Origin: Streptomyces sp. NBC_01314
GTDB lineage: Bacteria; Actinomycetota; Actinomycetes; Streptomycetales; Streptomycetaceae
DNA length: 64,000 nucleotides
Assembly: GCF_041435215.1 (NCBI RefSeq)
Contig: NZ_CP108394.1
Coordinates: 3,410,001 to 3,474,000 of the forward strand
Reading direction: 5' to 3'
The notes below the pieces were generated by a model. The model did not search any database. It was not told the origin of the DNA and saw only the letters and a list, made by a program, of their open reading frames with translations. Each line of letters starts with the position of its first letter. The first letter of the stretch is position 1. A program made the position numbers and the translations under genes. Positions 63,627 to 64,000 of the stretch are shown here, piece by piece.

Positions 63627-64000
63627 TTATGCCTTGTGCTTCTTCTTACGGTTTCCGATGAGCATTCCCGCCATCACGAACAGTACGGCGACAAGGAACA
63701 TGGCCGTACCGATGACATTGATCTGGACGGGTGTGCCGCGTTGTGCCGAGCCCCAGACGAACATGGGGAAGGTGACGGTCGAGCCCGCGTTGAAATTGGT
63801 GATGATGAAATCGTCGAAGGAGAGCGCGAAGGCGAGCAGCGCGCCCGCCGCGATGCCGGGGGCGGCGATGGGCAGGGTGACCCGGACGAAGGTCTGGACG
63901 GGTCCCGCGTACAGGTCGCGCGCGGCTTCCTCCAGCCTGGGGTCCATCGACATCACGCGTGCTTTGACGGCGACGACGACGAAGCTGAGGCAGAACATGA
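63627..64000 (-). CDS. Polyamine ABC transporter permease (PotC-like), 5' end outside window
   Basis: The visible C-terminal 124 residues include the EAA loop LEEAARDLYAGPVQTFVRVT followed by LPIAAPGIAAGALLAFALSF and DDFIITNFNAGSTVTFPMFV, a segment typical of PotC. Two membrane segments and a Lys-rich tail complete it. The stop is TAA. It likely forms an operon with the amine oxidase. Confidence 0.9.
   Translation of the reverse strand, partial: MFCLSFVVVAVKARVMSMDPRLEEAARDLYAGPVQTFVRVTLPIAAPGIAAGALLAFALSFDDFIITNFNAGSTVTFPMFVWGSAQRGTPVQINVIGTAMFLVAVLFVMAGMLIGNRKKKHKA

Overview
The window is very GC-rich chromosomal DNA. Its codon use, GTG/TTG starts, Tat signals, a rare TTA codon and Streptomyces-type intergenic repeats all point to Streptomyces or a close actinomycete. 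No rRNA, tRNA or CRISPR array was seen.

Region 1 (1-9.0 kb, minus strand) is the translation-factor block rimP-nusA-ylxR-infB-DUF503-rbfA-truB. A trypsin-like/ATPase fusion follows it and runs off the left edge. Region 2 (9.3-11.3 kb, plus strand) has a lipoprotein, a ferritin-like DUF4439 protein and an APH(6)-like kinase that lacks the usual catalytic residues. Region 3 (11.4-14.8 kb, minus strand) is a tight five-gene redox operon: Ser-rich membrane protein, ApbE flavin transferase, ferric-reductase-like diheme membrane protein, NuoF-like flavoprotein and ferredoxin. The Ser-rich protein ends in a motif that looks like an ApbE flavinylation site. Region 4 (14.9-25.2 kb) is housekeeping: proS, two GNATs, ispG, a site-2 protease, dxr, a secreted lamin-tail protein behind a 27-bp palindrome, and a large acyl-CoA dehydrogenase.

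Region 5 (25.3-52.8 kb) is an accessory carbohydrate island best read as a xyloglucan utilisation locus. Secreted enzymes are two GH12s, a GH74 and a clan-A hydrolase with carbohydrate-binding modules. Uptake is by a CUT1 ABC importer with no ATPase of its own. Internal enzymes are GH31, GH42, GH3 and GH36. A LacI regulator at 26.5 kb shares the operator tcgaagcgcttcga with the transporter and GH3 promoters 23 kb away, which ties the island into one regulon. A second LacI gene with twin gtgaccggtcac operators controls the GH36 gene. The island also holds an AI-2E-type membrane protein, a sulfotransferase with a TTA codon, and an IS200/IS605-type tnpB element. Downstream of tnpB lie two related right-end (omega) RNA copies whose hairpins differ by compensatory changes.

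Region 6 (52.9-64 kb) suggests polyamine/GABA catabolism: aldehyde dehydrogenase, PucR-type regulator, a conjugation-like membrane ATPase, gabT, a PAP2 phosphatase, a broken gene, a PuuB-like FAD oxidoreductase and a PotC-like permease cut by the right edge.

Together the secreted hydrolases would cut xyloglucan, the importer would bring in the oligosaccharides and the internal glycosidases would trim them. The right end would import putrescine-like amines and degrade them through GABA or succinate semialdehyde. Functions are inferred from motifs and gene order; no database was searched.
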